64,000 nt of DNA from Gigaspora margarita (Eukaryota > Glomeromycota > Glomeromycetes > Diversisporales > Gigasporaceae). The position numbers and the translations under genes are program-made. This document shows positions 36,155 through 47,788 of the stretch, in pieces. The stretch lies in NCBI GenBank assembly GCA_009809945.1, contig WTPW01000013.1:2406-66405 (forward strand), in the 5' to 3' direction. The notes under the pieces were generated by a model. It was not told where the DNA came from. It saw nothing but the letters and a program-made list of their open reading frames with translations, and searched no databases. The stretch's first letter is position 1; every line of letters starts with the position of its first letter.

Positions 36155-37346
36155 AACAAAACTCTGCCATATCATGTCATAATACAGTTTGTATTTATTT
36201 TGCGATCTATAAGCCAAAGCAACGTTTATCGTTAATATTAAATATATCAACATCTATTTAGACGCAAAAAAATATTTAATGCTAGTAATAAAACTGTGAC
36301 ATTTTTATAGAGTTGGTGCATTATGTATTAGGTTCTAAATTATTTAAAAAAAATTTGTTGAGTTAGCACTGTAGTTTATCTAATGTTATCAAATAATATC
36401 ATTACACCATTAACCAATCCAAAAATTTGTGATAAACCTTATACAAGCTCCAATTAATTGAAATAAACCATCCATGTTAATTAAAAGTACATTTCTAGCA
36501 ATTGAACCTATATGTGTTTTGCAGCGGATGAATTGAGTGAGTCATATTAATTCGTCACGCTATAAACGTTTTCCTAATTACCATGATGCATTCTGTTTTT
36601 ATATAAAAATCTATTTGGTATAAGTTTGTATTTTAACGGCATAGTCCAGACATACGTATTAATATAATAGTTAGGACACTTTCTTTATAAATAGGATAGA
36701 TGTGAAATTTAGGTGCAAAAATAAAACTTTAAAAAAATTATTTAAAAGGATACAATCATCATCAGAAAGCTGGTTGTGACAAAATATCTTGATTCTCTGA
36801 AAAAGTAAATAAATTAAAATTACTGATATAATAAAAAATGATAGTATGGTGTATGCATTATACTACATCCTATGTGTATAATACGGGCATCATACTGGTA
36901 TTTAAAAATTCTAGACATGCCTATTGAGGTATGCTTATTTTTTTTATCCGCCACCACAACACTAAAACAAGAGTTTAAATATACTAAATTTAAAAAATTC
37001 CGGCTTTTTAAGTGTGCTTCAACGTTTTAAATAATCGGACACGGATTCGAAAAACGATTAATGGTAATAAGTTATGCTCTTGCAAAATAAAATGATAAAT
37101 AAATAAATAATAAATAAACAAAACTGAAAATTAAAAAATTCATTTATTTAAGAAATTGTGGGTTTGTTTACTTAGTGTATACATAAATTCCTAATTACAC
37201 TTACTAAAATATATATTTAAAATGTACATATTATTTGAATCTATTAATTGGATTATGCAAATTTAGCTTGTACTTAAGCATGTAATAGTTTATTTTTTTT
37301 CAACTTATGTCTTTTTAAAGGTCAAATTTCAAGTAAAAATATTTAT

Positions 37347-37413
37347 AGGTTCTTTCATAGCAAACCATGCTTAGAGTATATATATTTTATATACTTTAAG
37401 CATAGTTTGAACC
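37347..37413. repeat. Hairpin (copy B, partly decayed)
   Basis: Paralogue of 21777-21852. The stem around AGAGTATATA/TATATACTTT remains. The outer right arm has diverged (GTTTGAACCC in place of GTGAAGGAACC). Confidence 0.6.
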
Positions 37414-38002
37414 CATATATTATCTGGCAAGTAATATGTATACAATTACAGAAAAAATTTGCTTTATTTCCGAAAATTTTTATTAAAATCATATGACAAA
37501 TTCATATTAACTTTAATATAAAAATTTGCGAAAGTAATATATCATTCTTTACGTAAGTATATACGTCTTCGGCCACATGCTTTTGCTATCATCTTTCCGA
37601 TTACCATGTATCCGTCAAACCATTCCAGATAACTAGAAAGTATAGGCAAAATTCAATACCTTATTATTCATTTAATTGACATGCCATTGTATTTCAAATA
37701 GTTTTATTTGCTTACTTTTTAGGTAGATATAAAATTTATATTCTGTATTAAATGTATATTTAATTTAAAAATAGTTATATATCAAATTACAATATTAAAG
37801 TTTTCAATAGTAACATGGTCTATCCCTCTTTCTCTAATTTAAATGTTAATAGTAAATTTATAATGAGTTTATGTTTGAATTCTATTTTTATTATGTATCT
37901 AATTAATCAAATTACATTTATGTTTAACTTGTTATTTCAACTTAATTCATAATTTTTTTTATAACTGTACAAACATTTTTAATTTATTCTAAAATATAGT
38001 AT

Positions 38003-40189
38003 TCATTGTAGAATTTTAAGATTTAAATCATTTGATTTTAATTTAAAATTACAATTATTTTTAATATTCAAATAAGTCAACGTGGAGTTCTTGCTAAGTG
38101 CATCGGCTAATGCTTCTATTTCTTCTGATCTAAGTGAATTCGATGCAAGCACCAAATCTTTCAACGTGGAGTTCCTGCAAAGCACATCAGCTAATGCTTT
38201 TCCTACTTTTGATCCAAGTTTATTATATCCAAGATTCAAAGAAGTCAGCGAGGAGTTCTTGCAAAGTGCATCTGCTAATGCTTTTCCTCCTTTTGATTTA
38301 AAGTAATTACAATAAAGATTCAAAGAAGTCAGTGTGGAGTTCTTGCAAATTGCATCTGCTATTGCTTTTCCTCCTTCCGAACCAAGATTATTATTAGCAA
38401 GATTCAAAGAAGTCAACGTGGAGTTCTTGCTAAGTGCATCAGCTAATGCTTTTCCTTCTTTGGATCCAAGATTATTATTTTCAAGATTCAAAGAAGTCAG
38501 TGTGGTGTTCCTGCAAAGTGCATCTGCTAATGCTCTTCCACCTTGTGATCCAAGATTATTACAAGAAAGGTTCAACGAAGTCAACGTGGAGTTCTTACAA
38601 AGTGCATCTACTAATGCTTTTCCTCCTTCAGATCCAAGGTAATTCCAAATAAAATTCAAATCTTTCAGCGTAGAATTCTTGCAAAGTGCATCTGCTATTG
38701 CTTTTCCTCCTTCTGATCCAAGATTATTCCTTTGAATATTCAAAGAAGTCAGTGTGGTATTCCTGCAAAGTGCATCAGCTAAAGCTTTTCCTTCGTCTGA
38801 TCCAAGATTATTCGCAATAAGATTCAAAGAAGTCAGTGTGGTATTCCTGTAAAGTGCATCTGCTAATGCTTTTCCTCCTTCTGATCCAAGATTATTCATT
38901 TGAAGGTTCAAAGAAGTCAGTGTGGTATTCCTACAAAGTGCATCAGCTAAAGTTTTTCCTCCTTCTGATCCAAGTTCATTCGCATCAAGATTCAAAGAAG
39001 TCAGTGTGGTATTCCTGTAAAGTGCATCTGTTAATGCTTTTCCTCCTTTTGATCCAAGTTGATTATATCTAAGATTCAAATCTTTCAATGTGGAGTTCTT
39101 GCAAAGTGCATTAGTAAATGCTTTTCCTCCTTCTGATCCAAGACCATTATAACTAAGATTCAAATCTTTCAACGTGGAGTTCCTGCAAAGTGCATCAGCT
39201 AATGCTTTTCCTCCTTCTAGTCCAAGACGATTACTTTCAAGATTCAAAGAAGTCAGTGTGGTGTTCCTGCAAAGTGCATCAGCTAATGCTTTTCCTCCTT
39301 TTGACCCAAGATCATTACTTTCAAGATTCAAAGAAGTCAGTGTGGTGTTCCTGCAAAGTGCATCAGCTAATGCTTCTCCTCCTTTTGATCCAAGTTTATT
39401 ATAACTAAGACTCAAATCTTTCAACGTGGAGTTCTTGCAAAGTGTATCTGCTAATGCTTTCACTCCAGAAATCTCGGCATAAATATTACTAAGATTTAAG
39501 GAAGTTAACGTGGTGTTCTTGCAAAGCACCATTAATAATTCGTTTATTTGATATAGCCCATATCTATAACGAGAAAGATCCCATTTTGAAGCATTTTCTT
39601 GATCTTCAGCACTATGCGGGCAGTTTTTGAGAATTTCTTCATAAAATTCCAATGCTTTGAGAAATTTACCTTGCTTAAAATATCCAAACGCTTCATTTCT
39701 CAAATGTTTTTTAATTTGCTGACAAATTTCAAATAATCCAATTTCATCCGCTGCAATAAAAATGTCGAAAAGGCTAACTTCATTATTATTGGAAATTGTT
39801 CCTGTATAAACATAACTAATAATTTATGGAAATAAAACAGCATTTCAGTTTAACGTCGTAAAAAGCATTGTATATATACGCATATGGAAGGCACTTATTA
39901 ATTTACAATCAATTGAATTTAAATGTAACTTAAAAATGTAAACTTACTTTATAAGAATTTCAAATACAGGAGGAGAAATATTTGGTTTATCGAAAATTAT
40001 AATTCCATTTTCTCTCTTTGCCCATCGTGATGATAATGCAGCTTTAAAGTAACTTGATCTTGCGGATAAGATAATAGAATGAGCTTTAAATTCTTTAATA
40101 TTTGGTCTTTCACCAACTTTAATTTTTACATCAAAATCTTTGGGGTTTTCAAGCAAATTTGAAAACTTTTGAATAGGTTCTTTATCCAT
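38003..40189 (-). CDS. BTB-LRR protein B (2 exons, 684 aa)
   Basis: Exon 1 (40189-39948) encodes MDKEPIQKFSNLLE and a BTB domain nearly identical to copy A. A 131-bp intron (39947-39817/16, GTAAGT donor, AG acceptor) joins in phase to YVYTGTI in exon 2 (39815-38003). The total is 685 codons including the stop. A TPR-like segment (AFGYFKQGKFLKALEFYEEI) precedes 18 LRRs of 28 residues with the RI-type consensus, three more than copy A. Residues at the variable positions of LxLxxN differ between units (ESN, SYN, DAN, QMN, IAN, QRN, YCN), while the LGSxGGKALADAL half is nearly constant. A possible in-frame upstream start at 40288 would add 33 residues; the conserved MDxEPIQ start is preferred. 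It is probably an intracellular adaptor or receptor-like protein, which is inference. Confidence 0.88.
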
Positions 40190-40383
40190 GTTTATGAACA
40201 ATGAATAAATTAATGAATACCTAAGTACGTCCGATTTACGTCGAACCTTAAATTTGATGTAATTAAAATGCTGTATCATGTAGTACATGTAGCACGTACA
40301 AATACATACGACAGTACGTAGTACTTTACATATCTGATATTATTCGCTTTGTTTTCAACCATTAGTACATACTAAAAAAAATT

Positions 40384-41405
40384 ATGCTAAACGTACAAGA
40401 AGAATGGCTTGAAAAAGCTATTTTCGAAAGGCCTATTAATTTTATCAATAATAATATATCTACAGACCCATCGTGATCAGCGAAGGAGAATTTGTAAAAG
40501 TTTTTATATACAAATGGAAAGATTGTGAATTAACGGTAGCTTTTAAATGTCTTAAAGTTGATACAAGCATAGATTAAAAAAATCATTAAAGATTTTATTG
40601 ATGAGTTGTTAGTTTGTTATATTGAAACCTTAATTTCACTCTACCATAGATAATAAATTCCTATAATTCATATAAGTGTTTCGTCCCATCAAAATATTAT
40701 TACATTCTATGGAATTACAAAAGGTAGACGGGAGATTTATACTTTTTGAAGGTGTTAAATAATAATATGTTAAATAAAAAAAATTTTCATATCAAATTAA
40801 TATATAGGTAGCAACGGGAATTATAATATGATTTTAGAATATTTAATGAAGGAACTTTACGAGAATACCTAAAAAAACGAATTTTATAAGGTTACAATAG
40901 ACAGATAAACTACGTATTGCTAAGGAAATAGCACATTGGCTTTTATTTTTACATGAAAATAATATTATTCATAGAGATCTTGTAAGTTTTAAAATATTTT
41001 CTTTGATTATATATTTATCAATTTACTAGTGCATTAATAATTTAGCATTCAAAAAATATCTTAATTAATGAAAGTAAGCCAAGGATTACAGATTTTGGTC
41101 TATCAAAGCAATTAAATGAGACATCTAAAACTTCAACCGCTTTTAGAATGCCGGTATATGTTGAACCTAAGTTTCTTATTGATCAAACATATAAACGTGA
41201 TAAGAAGTCAGATATCTATAGCTTTGGTGTAATCCTTTGGGAAATTTCAAATGGAAAGTCACCATTCCAAACCTTCGAATTAAAGATGGTAAAGCTTTAT
41301 ATTCATCTTTATGAAGGGAACAGAGAAGAACCTATGAAGATATGCCACCTCAATATATTGAACTTTTTTGGGACAACGATACTGCTAATCGTTCAGAAAC
41401 AAAAT
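40384..41405 (+). pseudogene. TKL-like protein kinase remnant B
   Basis: It starts MLNVQEEWLEKAIFERPINF but hits TGA after about 30 codons. Later frames preserve ELTVAFKCL (Lys), DKLRIAKEIA, HENNIIHRDL (catalytic loop), a spliceable intron (40982-41045, GTAAGT...TTTAG), and then ILINESKPRITDFGLSK with DFG intact. SKTSTAFRMPVYVEPKF and GVILWEISNGKSPF follow. The end runs out of frame after SPFQTFE. It is head-to-head with the BTB-LRR gene, as in copy A. The kinase core motifs are better kept than in copy A, but the 5' part cannot be read through. Confidence 0.83.
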
Positions 41406-41746
41406 TAACCCTTAATACTTTAAACAAGCTTTTATCTGGCATGGCAAATACAAATGCTTCAGTACAGGTCGTTAGTACTCTTGAGGATTCGAGGTAGGAT
41501 GTTAATGGAGTAATGTACTCTGGAGTAACTCAAAAGTATACCCCACTCCATGTCGGTGTGGTTAGACATTATGCCACCCGGATTATTAAGATACTATTAA
41601 TCGACGTAAGTACTCCGGTGTAAAGCTATTAATATAAATTGGTTTATACTTCGGAGTTATTATATATTAGAACTAGCGTTGCAAGCTTAAATAATTATTA
41701 AAAATACAAAAATATAATTAATTTTTATTTTTTTGTTTTTATAATA

Positions 41747-42034
41747 CCCAAATTGATTTAATTAAGTTTGCAACGATAATATTTATTACTCAACCTATTT
41801 ATTATAAATATTTATTCCTCAACTATTTATTACTCTTAAACTACGTATTTATTACATAAATTATGACTTCGATCCCTTTCTCATTGTGACTCGCCCAAAT
41901 TAATTTAAATAAGTTTCAACAATGTTATTTATTACTCAAACTATTTGTTATAACTATTTATTACTCAACTATTTATTACTCTTAAACTACGTATTTATTC
42001 ACATATAATATAACTTCCGATCCCTTTCTCATTG
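41747..42034. repeat. Tandem duplication (~147 bp, two copies)
   Basis: Copies starting at 41747 and 41894 share CCCAAATT-ATTTAA, TTATTACTCAA, ACTATTTATTACTCTTAAAC and CGATCCCTTTCTCATTGT in order. No ORF is supported here. The stretch just before it (41495-41660) has GGAGTA/TACTCC-type inverted motifs of a possible small element. Confidence 0.75.
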
Positions 42035-42756
42035 TTTTTTTACTTTTAAATACAAGCAGCCTAGCATGGCATGGTTGATTTCTATTCTTTTAACTGCGTT
42101 CCTGGGTTGAGCACAATAAAGTTCCTTGTTCAAATAAAATAAAGTTATGTCAAACAAGGTTAGCCCCCGGTGTTTGCTCACCTGATATTGATGTAAAGAA
42201 ATTTGAACGTAAACGTGCATATTTACGCACATAGTACATATTAGTGTTTCGGGCGAAATTATATATTTCGCCCAGGCGAAATTTCCGAAATAGGGCGAAA
42301 TATGTTTCGCCCCAAAGACCTCAAATCCGATAATTCCGAAACTGGCGAAACTGGCGAAATGTCCGAAACTTGGCGAAATGTCCGAAACCTGGCGAAATGT
42401 CTGAAAATTGGCAAAACCGAAACCTGGCGAAAGTTCCGAAATCTAATATTAAAAATTTTATTGGAAAAAATACCTAGAGCGTAGTGAAACGGAGTATGAG
42501 TTCAATTCGGGGGATGGTATAAACAGATCCCACGAAATATTCACTTATCCGAAATATCATATATCAGTAACATGCGAATAGCAATAATGATAAATTATCA
42601 TTTAAATAATTTTCGCAAATCCTAATGCTAATAACTTATCTAATATTTATTTAGTGATGGGCAATTTGCAGTTTTTCCAAAAATCCCGCGCGGGATGTGG
42701 GATTGTTTACCGGAAATCTGTAAATTTTGGCAGATCCTACAATAATTTTTCTTATA

Positions 42757-42850
42757 AGACCACGCAAAGTTAATTCTCATTTTGCATAAACTGGGTTTCA
42801 AAATTCCGGTCAGCGGGGGGGGGGTTAAAAAAATTAACTTTGCATGGTCT
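42757..42850. repeat. 94-bp inverted repeat
   Basis: The left AGACCACGCAAAGTTAATT is matched by the inverse of the right AGACCATGCAAAGTTAATTT. A third, single AATGCAAAGTTAATTC arm follows at about 42877. It lies close to an orphan TAGTGATGGGCAA end at 42656. Confidence 0.6.
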
Positions 42851-43196
42851 AAATTCATTTATGTTCACATCTAAAGTAATGCAAAGTTAATTCTTCGGTT
42901 TGCATAATATGGAATCAGAAAATTTTGATTTTTTTTTATTGGACCTATCGGGTAATTCCGGAAAGTAAGGTCATCATCAGGTGACACCGGAGAAAAAATT
43001 AAATGGCAAAAATGGAATAATTGTCACAGGACCCCGAACAATACCAACAGAGGTTATATTTGAGCCATTAGCAGTTTTTCTGCAATTTGATTGGATAAAA
43101 AAATGTTTAGCCAATCAAATTGCTTAATTTTGCAAAATTTGACCTCTTTTAGCTATTTTCCAAATATGACCTTCATTAGTATTGTTTGGGTCCTAT

Positions 43197-44736
43197 TAGT
43201 GTTCCAAGCCGATTAAGCAAGCCGCTTAGCCGGCAGCTTAGCCGCTTAGCCAGCTGGTAGTTTGCCTAGCTGGCTAATAATGGCTAATAATGCCAATTAC
43301 TAAATTTATATTGTGTAACTAAAATTTGATTAATATAGTCTTTTGGGTGTGACAATCTAGAGAAGTGGCCAGGTTGTCACCCCCCAAGCGGCAGGTCAAA
43401 AGTTCAAATCCCACTGACGACGATAATGAAAAATAGGCCTGTGTTATGGTAACTGTGGCTCAATATCGGTTGGGTGAGAAACCTGTAACCTTGGTTCTAC
43501 CATCTTGAATGGGAGCTCACGGGCGCAATGGTGTGGTGTCATTACACCGAAAAATCCAAGGAACCAGAAAAGCAGAAACCCGTTTGGGAAGTCCCGATTA
43601 AGGAGGTAGATTAGGATCTCTGACGGTGCTACTATAAAAAGAGGTCGGTGCTGGGATCCAAATGAACCTTAAAAGGGCAAGGGAGGTACCTAGCGGTTCG
43701 GAGTGATTCGGACTGCAAGTGTCGGTATAATGCAGATGCGTCGGTTACTGAAAATCTATGGATAATTACGAAATGGGACGTGGCTGTTCAATGGTAATTC
43801 TTCCGGTTTAAAGACCGGTGCAGACAGGTCGCATTTGATTTCCCAAATAGGGGAAATGGAATGATGTGAGACTTTGGAATTAAATATTTGTTGGGATTGT
43901 AAGTATTGAACCAGAGGGTTTAAATAGGCAACTTCCGTAGTTGGGTTGTAGGTATGGCAGCTAGTGTAGAACCTTCGGGCGAACTACTTAAATTAGGCAC
44001 CAAAAGTGCACGTGTGGCTAGTTGTATCCTCATTCCTGAAAATGTAATTCTGACATAATATATTCTAATAAAGTACCGGCGAGGCTGTCGAAGTTGAAAA
44101 AAAAAAAGATTAATATAGTCTTTCTTAATTATACAAAATTTTTGAATCTTCTCAACTTATCTTATTTAGAAACATATATTAATTTCCAATGAATCGATCA
44201 ATGGATCGATCTCTAGCTTAGTCAGAACATAACAATGCGATAAATCATAATTATTTAAATTAATTTTTGATTTATGTAAGTACAGAAGAAGTATATATAT
44301 GTGTACCAAGAAGATTCTAATAAATATTAATGATGACATAACTTATAATTAGTGTTCGAATCAACGATTAGCCAGCTGATAGTTGGCGAACTATTAATCT
44401 ATCTATATTGGATGCCTTTATGTTATGGAAATAACTCTTTCGACCTTATAATTTTTGTCCAGATCCAATAAATTACAATTGTATTATACAATAAACCTAA
44501 GAATGCAAATAAAACAAACAATTTACTATAACAACTAACTTCCGATTTCTAATTAAAACTTTTCAGTATAAATTTTGGAAGTAGAAACCAACTTTTAATA
44601 TTAAGTATATAGAAAATTTTAACATACTACATACTTGTATTTTTGGACCAGTACTATACTATCAGCTAAGCCGCTAAGCTATTAAAAATTTAATGGCTTA
44701 GCATAGCCGTAAAAATTTAATCGGCTTGAAACACTA
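43197..44736. mobile_element. Third-level hAT-like element, perfect 8-bp TSD
   Basis: TAGTGTTCCAAGCCGATTAA and the inverse of the right TAGTGTTTCAAGCCGATTAA form terminal repeats; GGTCCTAT is duplicated at 43189-43196 and 44737-44744. GCTTAGCCG and TTAGCCAGC motifs cluster near the left end and GCTTAGC/GCTAAGC near the right. Without the SINE inside it is about 760 bp. A further TAGTGTTCGAATC end-like sequence near 44351 may be a remnant of a relative. Confidence 0.9.
43344..44107 (+). mobile_element. SINE-like retroposon with tRNA-like head, 764 bp, 16-bp TSD
   Basis: GATTAATATAGTCTTT occurs perfectly on both sides (43328-43343 and 44108-44123), and the insert ends in an 11-A tail. This is the signature of LINE-mediated retroposition. 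Near the start an A-box-like TAGAGAAGTGG (43358-43368) and a B-box GTTCAAATC (43402-43410) have the spacing of a tRNA-derived RNA polymerase III promoter. The body is clearly richer in G+C than its surroundings and has no long ORF on either strand. At 764 bp it is long for a SINE; a retroposed structural RNA is an alternative. Confidence 0.75.
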
Positions 44737-45333
44737 GGTCCTATTGTCACAATGAAATTTAAAAAAAATTTTTTTTTGAAAAAATTGAGTCAACGGGTTA
44801 TGCAAAATGGTTCTTTAATACTGAAATAAATCGAGTTAAAGGATTAAAATACTAGAAATTTTAAATAAATGTTTTCAAGTATATAAATTGTTATTTTACC
44901 TAGTTTATTTCTTCATACTGTATGTATACTTCATATATTACTATGTTTTTGCAAGCAAATTTGCCTATGCACTGCATTAAGAGATAGAGAAAACCAAATG
45001 TAGTAATTACAAATTAAATTATGAACTTATAATTCTGCGTACAAGAAAAATAATAGAACAATAGAATTCCAAAAAAGTAAAAAAAAAAATCAAAAAAGTT
45101 TCAGAGATTTTGCTATTTCAGTTTCACCAGGTTTTGGAGGTTTCGCCAGGTTTTAGAAGTTTCGCCCATTTCAGAAATTTCAGATTTATTTTGCTTTTGG
45201 GAGCATTTCAGTTTCGCCTTTCGGATTTTGAAAATGGATTTCGCCCAAAACACTAGTACATATATATATTTCTTATAAATACCCAATTTAGTCGGTTCAC
45301 TCTTGGATGTCAGTGGAGTAATTGTCAGGATTA

Positions 45334-45501
45334 CAGCTGTTTTTATAAATTTTGGGCCACCTAAAAATTTCTCCTTTCCGCTGCACTTGGAACTTCAATA
45401 TGGAGACAGCTCGAAAAGTTAGATGATTCTAAGAACAAGAACAAAGAGGTTTCAGGAGATAAACAAATTTTTAGATAGCCCAGAATTTATAAAAACAGCA
45501 G
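45334..45501. mobile_element. Small mariner-like MITE, ~168 bp
   Basis: CAGCTGTTTTTATAAATTTT at the left and the inverse of the right CTGCTGTTTTTATAAATTCT are inverted repeats, extended by GGGC-A-C-TAAAAATTT. TA flanks the left end, and a TTA near the right end is shifted by a base. The same terminal sequence family bounds the larger element that starts at 45553. Confidence 0.6.
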
Positions 45502-45827
45502 TTAGTGTCAGTAAAATGAACATTTCAGTAAATTGAACATGTCAGTGAATTATAGCAGTTTTCATAAATTCTGGGTCACTTTAAAAATATTTGACAAAAT
45601 CTATTCGGCCAAAGTCGATAAGTTATTGATTTTGGTATGATTAGTGTGTGATCAGTATATAAAAAAATTTTTTGAGTTACTATCATAGTACATTGTATGA
45701 TCAAAATCATAATTAACCCTTTCAACATCTCTACTAAATTTTTGCCTTATCCAATATGCACAATACAAAAATTTATGCAAATACTGTTCTTGCCAAATAA
45801 TATATCCTCACTAAAATAGTTTTGAAC

Positions 45828-46638
45828 TAGAGGTTGAAACTGATTTGTTGCACCCGAATTTAAAACTGGTTCAACCCGATTTGAATATTTTATATTCGGA
45901 TTTAATAAAACTGGATTTATCAAATTTAATAAAACCAAATAAAACTGAAAAATCAAATTTAATAAACCAGATTTATCGAATTTAATAAAACAGAAAAATT
46001 GAATACCATGAATGTAGCCATGCAGAATGTATGGTTTACTGCCATCTAGAATGGCGAGTTTGCAAATCTTGCATTTAATTTGCTGGTGTAGTATACTAAT
46101 ACTGTGTATGAACATACTGGATTGTATTCATGTTACCCTGAGGTATGTAATATCATATGATGGAACAAGAATACACTTTATCACTATCAACAGATTGCCT
46201 TAATATTTAAAATGCATTTATTGTGATTTATTTAGATACATGAATTCGATTTTGGCCAAAGTTTAGGCCGATATTTGTCAATAATAATAATACTATATTA
46301 TAGCAAAATTAATGTCTGGCAATTTTATTTAGCGCGTGGATTATTGCATTATTAGCAAAATTTATCAATTTTGATCACTTCTGTTCCAAATCTGCTGAAT
46401 TTTGGTTGCACAACCAATCTATTCCGATTTACAATGTATCAAACTACCCTAAGCGCAGATATTTGGATGTCAACTACGAAAACCAGCTTTTTTAAATTCA
46501 GGTTGATTCAGTTTTACGAGTTTATTAAAATAGCAAAACTGAATTACCCAGGTTTATTTAAATTCGGGTTAAACCGGTTTAAGTTGAAGTTGAAAAATTA
46601 AATCTGAATTGTAAAAATAAAACCGGTTCCAACCTCTA
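45828..46638. mobile_element. Nonautonomous hAT-like element, 811 bp, perfect 8-bp TSD
   Basis: TAGAGGTTGAAACTG at the left and the inverse of the right TAGAGGTTGGAACCG are terminal repeats; TTTTGAAC is duplicated at 45820-45827 and 46639-46646. Subterminal AACCGGTT/AACTGGTT and AATAAAAC(T/C)G motifs recur near both ends. Small ORFs in it (45747-46115 minus, 46371-46601 plus) arise from these repeats. Confidence 0.92.
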
Positions 46639-46807
46639 TTTTGAACATAAGTTGTACTTTCTTAATAAACATATAAACAGCTTTGAATTTAATTGATCTA
46701 TAAATAAAAACAAACTTTTTTTTATTCAAGTTCGTGTTGTGAATCTTTTTGTTATAGAATTAACTTTGGCAGCTTATAGTATAGCGAACTTGTTTATTTA
46801 TATATAT

Positions 46808-47353
46808 TGTTAGTGGCAGAATTGGATATCGGTCGGAACCACGTGACGTCTATTTTGCCGGAGTTCCTATGAAGGTATCGTGATCACCCAGTTGAAACTG
46901 GTTCTGCGCACAGCCCACTGATTAAATGAATTTATCTAAATCGGGAAGGACATTAAATGCAAGAATGAGAGAATATTCGATATGGCGTGATTTTGCCATT
47001 CGAGTGAGAAAAATTGTGGGATTGAGGACAAAAATTAGGAATCATATTAGAATTAAAATAGTATAAAATGATCGAGAAATGTACTATTGAGCAGCATTGA
47101 TTGATGAATTAATGAATTGAAGGTGTCATTACTTGTCCTGTAAATAAAAATTAAGAAACCGATCTTGGTTTTCTTTGTCCCTCGTTTATAAAAATAAACT
47201 ATCCCGTGTACTCACCTTATACCCGATACCCTTAGCCTTGCCAAATTGTACCGCCTCTCACATTGGGTATATTGTGAGGTGTTTCTTTTGGTCTTGGTAG
47301 TTGGTGGTTGTCCATCCCGTGACGCCAGCCCAGATTTCCTTCTGCCTTCAACA
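46808..47353 (+). mobile_element. Probable solo LTR, 546 bp
   Basis: The unit begins TGTTAGTGGCAGAATTGG and ends GCCTTCAACA, that is TG...CA, with ATAT on both sides (46804-46807 and 47354-47357). It is richer in G+C than the host. It contains AATAAAAATTAAGAAA near 47141 followed by a T-rich tract, like an LTR polyadenylation region. No internal retrotransposon sequence lies beside it. Orientation is inferred from the poly-A-type signal. It is unrelated to the LTRs of the two full elements. Confidence 0.6.
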
Positions 47354-47659
47354 ATATCTATTCAAAAATCAATAAAAAAATTTTTGAAAATTTGCCTTTT
47401 TAATACTAAAAACCCATATTATACAAGTATCACCAAAAAAAAAAGGTTGAATACGATCAGAAATTTGCCAACTTGAAACAAATGCAACACAAATTGAAAT
47501 AAGAGGCAAATATTTTTTAATATTCATCGACGATATCTTAATGATTATAATAAAGGTCAAAAAAAGGTTTTACTGTATAATGCTTATTTAAAGTGATGAT
47601 AATTCTTCAACATAGCCATAATTTGAAATTATTTGAGAACTCGACCACAAAACACCTGT

Positions 47660-47788
47660 TAACAACTAGGTGTTTACAACTAGGTGTTTAAACTAGGTGT
47701 TTACAACTAGTTGTTTACAACTAGGTGTTTACAACTAGGTGTGTACAACTAGGTGTTTACAACTAGGTGTTTACAACTAGGTGTTTAG
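47660..47788. repeat. Minisatellite, 14-bp unit, about 9 copies
   Basis: Tandem copies of ACAACTAGGTGTTT with only a few variants (one lacks two bases, one has AGTTG, one GTGTGT). Confidence 0.92.

Larger units (their letters stand above)
35990..41345. repeat. Segmental duplication, copy B
   Basis: Counterpart of 20390-27245 in the same orientation. It starts around ATCGGAATATTGATTTTTTA and ends in the kinase fragment near GAAGAACCTATG. It contains the longer LRR array (18 units) and lacks the hAT-like insertions of copy A. Near 36086-36154 it has 70-90 bp, including a Sel1 trace, that copy A lacks. Confidence 0.88.
43021..44751. mobile_element. Second-level inverted-repeat element (about 190 bp before later insertions)
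   Basis: Left TTGTCACAGGACCCCGAACA; right, inverted, TTGTGACAATAGGACCCAAACAATAC. Similarity continues inwards to GAGGTTATATTTG / AAGGTCATATTTG. The right end has been pushed away by the hAT at 43197-44736, which entered within its terminal GGTCCTAT. Exact outer limits are uncertain by a few bases. Confidence 0.65.
42242..45255. mobile_element. Outer hAT-like element of a nested stack, 3.0 kb
   Basis: TAGTGTTTCGGGCGAAAT and the inverse of the right end TAGTGTTTTGGGCGAAAT are terminal repeats, and GTACATAT is duplicated at 42234-42241 and 45256-45263. Tandem CTGGCGAAATGTCCGAAAC-like units (about 42345-42440) and GGTTTCGCC units (45120-45180) are subterminal repeats. Most of its length is later insertions: a ~94-bp foldback (42757-42850), the inverted-repeat element from about 43021 to 44751, and inside that a hAT and a SINE. 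No transposase is seen. Confidence 0.9.

Noticed and set aside
43344-43430. A genuine tRNA gene
   Set aside because: A-box and B-box are present, but an acceptor stem and anticodon arm could not be formed convincingly, and TSDs plus an A-tail show it is the head of a retroposon.
47660-47788. CRISPR-like repeat array
   Set aside because: The 14-bp units are contiguous with no unique spacers; this is a minisatellite in a eukaryotic genome.
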